A DNA stretch of 8,050 bases. Source: Candidatus Cloacimonadota bacterium (GTDB taxonomy: Bacteria; Cloacimonadota; Cloacimonadia; Cloacimonadales; TCS61). Each line of letters begins with the position of its first letter. Within the stretch, counting starts at the first letter, position 1. Below the pieces are notes generated by a model. It ran no database searches and was not told the DNA's origin. It saw nothing but the letters and a program-made list of their open reading frames with translations. This document shows positions 6,174-8,050 of this stretch, piece after piece. The stretch covers positions 1 to 8,050 of the forward strand of contig JAUVKM010000085.1 in NCBI GenBank assembly GCA_030596265.1. The letters run 5' to 3'. A program made the position numbers and the translations under genes.

Positions 6174-7550
6174 ACTAAATAATTTGGAGGCGATAATGAA
6201 GAGTATAATTATTTTCATAAGTTTTATTGTTATCTTGAATTTATCAGCAACAATAATAAATATACCAGCTGATCAACCTACAATTCAAGCTGGAATTGAT
6301 ATTGCAGTTGAAGGTGATACAGTATTAGTTGCATCAGGAACATATTATGAGAATATCGAAATATTTCAAAAAAATGACATTCATGTAATTGGTTCTGGAG
6401 CAGATGTAACAACAATTGATGGAGACGAGAATGGGCATGTTGTTGTTTTTAATGTTGCTTCAGGAAGTATCAGTAATTTCACTATAACTAACAGTGGTGA
6501 TGATCCACCTTGGGCTTGTGGTGTATTTACTTCTCAATCAAGGGTAATTATTGAAGATGATATCATTACCTACAACCATGGAGGAATTTCCGCATCCAGT
6601 TCTTCAGATGTGTTCATCCATAACAATAAGATCATTAATAATACAGGGTATAAAACTATAGCGATTAATTCATCGACAGGTTATATTTCCTACAACCTGA
6701 TTGCATATAATCTGAGACATGGAATATATAATAATAATTTTTCCTCAATTACTTTATTGAATAATACGATAGTTGGAAACAATGAAAATTTTGGTCTTCT
6801 TCTAAAACCTACTGTACCACATATTGTTCGGAATAATATTATTACCAATTTTGCATTGGGAATATATTTAGTCGGTGCTGAGCAGTCTCCTGTTCCTCTG
6901 GTTGATATTGCTTTCAATAATGTTTGGAATAATACTGCATTTAATTATTTAGAAGAATATTGGATTGGAGCTTATTTATATTCCCAACCATTTTTACCTC
7001 AACCAGGAACTGGAGAAATCAATGTAGATCCACTTTTTATGGATCCCTTCTATGGAGATTATCATTTACAACCCGACTCACCATGTATTGATGCTGGAGA
7101 TCCAAACTCACCATTTGATCCTGATGGAACAATAACAGATATGGGTTGTTTCTATTATGAACAACAAATTAGTATTAGTAATCATCAATACCCCAATATC
7201 GATTTTTATTTATCTAATTATCCCAATCCTTTTAATCCATCCACAACAATTGATTTTTCAATCCAAAATGTTTCTAATGTTGAATTATCAATATTCAATA
7301 TCAAAGGACAAAAAGTTAAAACATTGGCTCATAATGAGTTTACAAAAGGTAAACATTCAATTATCTGGAAGGGTAATGATGAATCAGAAAATCCTGTAAG
7401 TTCAGGAATATATTTCTATAAATTAAATATAAATAACGAAACTGAAATAGTAAAAAAATGTCTGCTGTTGAAATGAAAAAGATGCCACTAACACACAGCT
7501 CCACAGCCAAGCAAGAATAGAAAGTGAAAGAGCGTGGCAGCTGCAAAACA
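6165..7550 (+). mobile_element. Putative integron-like gene cassette carrying the beta-helix/T9SS gene
   Basis: The proposed unit runs from the TT of GTTAGTGGCA (6164-6173) to the base before TTATGGGCA (7551-7559). It holds one promoter-poor gene in the forward direction and one structured site at its 3' end. The start of the unit is the exact 10-base reverse complement of TGCCACTAAC (7483-7492) just after the gene. The neighbouring unit's start (ATTATGGGCA) pairs less well with it. This is expected if the site re-forms from a cassette's own two ends when circular. An alternative is a short transposon-like element with 10-bp terminal inverted repeats; no target duplication is seen. No integrase is in the window. 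Confidence 0.35.
6196..7476 (+). CDS. Secreted beta-helix protein with T9SS type A sorting domain
   Basis: A complete 426-residue exported protein. The signal peptide covers about residues 1-18 (MKSIIIFISFIVILNLSA). INIPADQPTIQAGIDIAVEGDTV begins a DUF1565/pectate-lyase-like right-handed beta-helix, with VLVASGTYYENI and repeated Asn/Ile-rich rungs (SNFTITNS, IYNNNFSSITLLNNTIVGNN, IVRNNIITNFALGIYL) to about residue 325; PCIDAGDP and DMGCFYYE close it. YPNPFNP (342-348) opens the T9SS type A C-terminal domain, ending SSGIYFYKL...CLLLK. It should cross the outer membrane by the type IX system. Beta-helices of this kind often bind or cut polysaccharides, but no catalytic residues can be named. 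ATG 6196 is chosen for its strong GGAGG (6186-6190) 5 bases upstream; a TTG at 6184 overlaps that site and is rejected. The gene sits between two attC-like structures, an unusual position for a T9SS cargo. Confidence 0.92.
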   Translation: MKSIIIFISFIVILNLSATIINIPADQPTIQAGIDIAVEGDTVLVASGTYYENIEIFQKNDIHVIGSGADVTTIDGDENGHVVVFNVASGSISNFTITNSGDDPPWACGVFTSQSRVIIEDDIITYNHGGISASSSSDVFIHNNKIINNTGYKTIAINSSTGYISYNLIAYNLRHGIYNNNFSSITLLNNTIVGNNENFGLLLKPTVPHIVRNNIITNFALGIYLVGAEQSPVPLVDIAFNNVWNNTAFNYLEEYWIGAYLYSQPFLPQPGTGEINVDPLFMDPFYGDYHLQPDSPCIDAGDPNSPFDPDGTITDMGCFYYEQQISISNHQYPNIDFYLSNYPNPFNPSTTIDFSIQNVSNVELSIFNIKGQKVKTLAHNEFTKGKHSIIWKGNDESENPVSSGIYFYKLNINNETEIVKKCLLLK

Positions 7551-7560
7551 TTATGGGCAA
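7483..7560 (+). other. Bulged two-stem structure, possible attC-like recombination site (right)
   Basis: It starts 7 bases after the beta-helix stop. The outer pair is TGCC..TAA (from 7483) with TTA..GGCA (to 7559), broken by a 2x2 mismatch. The inner stem pairs CAGCTCCAC (7496-7504) with GTGGCAGCTG (7534-7543): nine Watson-Crick pairs with a single extrahelical C7538 (a G on the bottom strand). Spacers are 3 and 6 bases and the central loop is 29 bases. Total length about 77 bases lies within the attC range. The end, ATTATGGGCAA (7550-7560), shares 8 of 11 bases with the left site's GTTAGTGGCAA and is followed 16 bases later by ATG 7577. Departures from classical attC are A instead of G before TT and the extra base in the 3' half. 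Confidence 0.45.
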
Positions 7561-7576
7561 TATAGAAAGGAGATAA

Positions 7577-8050
7577 ATGAAAAATTCACGAATATTAAGA
7601 ATTATTATTTTCTATATAATAGCTATATCATTATCTAATATATTTAGATTTGATTTATTGGGTTGGGATTCAGTATTAGATAAGCTCCCTGCTTTTACTT
7701 TGATATTATTTAGTCCATTAGGAGCAATAGGTGTAATAATCGGAGCTATTATTTCAATTAACCTGTTAAAGAAAAAACGTAAAACCAATATGTCAATTTG
7801 GGGCACATCAAAAAAACTAAGTATTTTAATGAGTCTTATCCCAATTATTTTGATGTTAATTATTGGTGTTACGAATTCAAAAGGTATTAATAATCATTAT
7901 TTTGGACTAATCGGAGCAGTAGCAACACTTGTCTATTGTTTTGCTGAGGAGATCGGTTGGCGTGGTTATCTTGAAGATGAATTATGGGAAATGAAACCGT
8001 TGATCAAATATTCGCTAATTGGTCTTTTATGGTATTTTTGGCATTTGAGT
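7577..8050 (+). CDS. CPBP family intramembrane metalloprotease (3' partial)
   Basis: The frame is open to the window edge with 158 residues visible and no stop. It is a membrane protein with hydrophobic helices at about residues 7-23, 40-62 and 80-97 and further ones around the catalytic motifs. EEIGWRGYL (from residue 124: E124, E125, R129) is the EExxxR signature of the CPBP (CAAX protease and bacteriocin-processing, Abi) family. LLWYFWHLS (H156) is the second metal-binding motif, in the GxxWxxWH form common in bacterial members. The third motif (a late His or Asn) must lie beyond the window. Known members cleave within membranes or protect against bacteriocins; the substrate here is unknown. 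AAAGGAG (7566-7572) lies 4 bases before ATG 7577. It starts straight after the right attC-like site, so it may be the next cassette's gene. Confidence 0.85.
   Translation, partial: MKNSRILRIIIFYIIAISLSNIFRFDLLGWDSVLDKLPAFTLILFSPLGAIGVIIGAIISINLLKKKRKTNMSIWGTSKKLSILMSLIPIILMLIIGVTNSKGINNHYFGLIGAVATLVYCFAEEIGWRGYLEDELWEMKPLIKYSLIGLLWYFWHLS

Noticed and set aside
5142..7492. tRNA 3' end (TGCCACCA) and TGCCACTA at 7483 as attL/attR direct repeats of an integrated element
   Set aside because: Only seven of eight bases match and similarity stops there. The 7483 motif is better explained as the reverse complement of 6164-6173.
7361..7546. Minus-strand 61-codon frame at the end of the beta-helix gene
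   Set aside because: It is antisense to the T9SS domain and the structured site, with no start signal; a shadow frame.

Overview
The window looks like a chromosomal fragment of an AT-rich Gram-negative bacterium, most probably Candidatus Cloacimonadota or a relative in the Fibrobacterota-Chlorobiota-Bacteroidota neighbourhood. The main clue is two secreted beta-helix proteins ending in a type IX secretion (T9SS) type A sorting domain of the YPNPFNP...ELSI(Y/F)N(V/I)KGQKVKTL...SSGIY(L/F)YK...LLLK kind. The phylum is inferred from protein style and is not proven by a marker gene.

Layout, all genes on the + strand. (1) 2-922: 3' end of a secreted beta-helix/T9SS protein. (2) 937-1602: HAD phosphatase or phosphomutase. 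(3) 1722-1979: small two-helix membrane protein behind a plausible promoter. (4) 2089-3795: signal peptide, periplasmic TPR array, one membrane helix and a cytoplasmic GGDEF diguanylate cyclase. (5) 3798-4823: adenine/adenosine deaminase, starting 2 bases after the cyclase stop, so the two are probably co-transcribed. (6) 4824-5076: non-coding, with a GC-rich hairpin and a segment resembling a dispersed intergenic repeat. (7) 5077-5152: tRNA-Phe(GAA) with encoded CCA. (8) 5288-5929: classical chloramphenicol-acetyltransferase-type enzyme with an intact HHxxxDG site. (9) 5930-6195: non-coding, with a perfect palindrome and a long imperfect hairpin. (10) 6196-7476: second secreted beta-helix/T9SS protein. 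(11) 7483-7560: a bulged double-stem structure. (12) 7577-end: CPBP (CAAX-like) membrane protease, cut by the window edge.

The most interesting part is 6058-7577. The gene at 6196-7476 lies between two structured sites whose 3' ends resemble each other (GTTAGTGGCAA and ATTATGGGCAA, each about 30 bases before a start codon). The sequence that opens the unit (GTTAGTGGCA, 6164-6173) is the exact reverse complement of the sequence just after its gene (TGCCACTAAC, 7483-7492). The downstream site folds into outer and inner stems with one bulged base. This is what an integron-type gene cassette with its own attC-like site would look like, although the sites deviate from the GTTRRRY consensus and no integrase is in view. 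A short inverted-repeat element is the main alternative.

The left half (1-5152) looks like ordinary chromosome. From the tRNA-Phe onward (acetyltransferase, cassette-like unit, CPBP protease) the content looks accessory, so the tRNA may mark the edge of a variable region.
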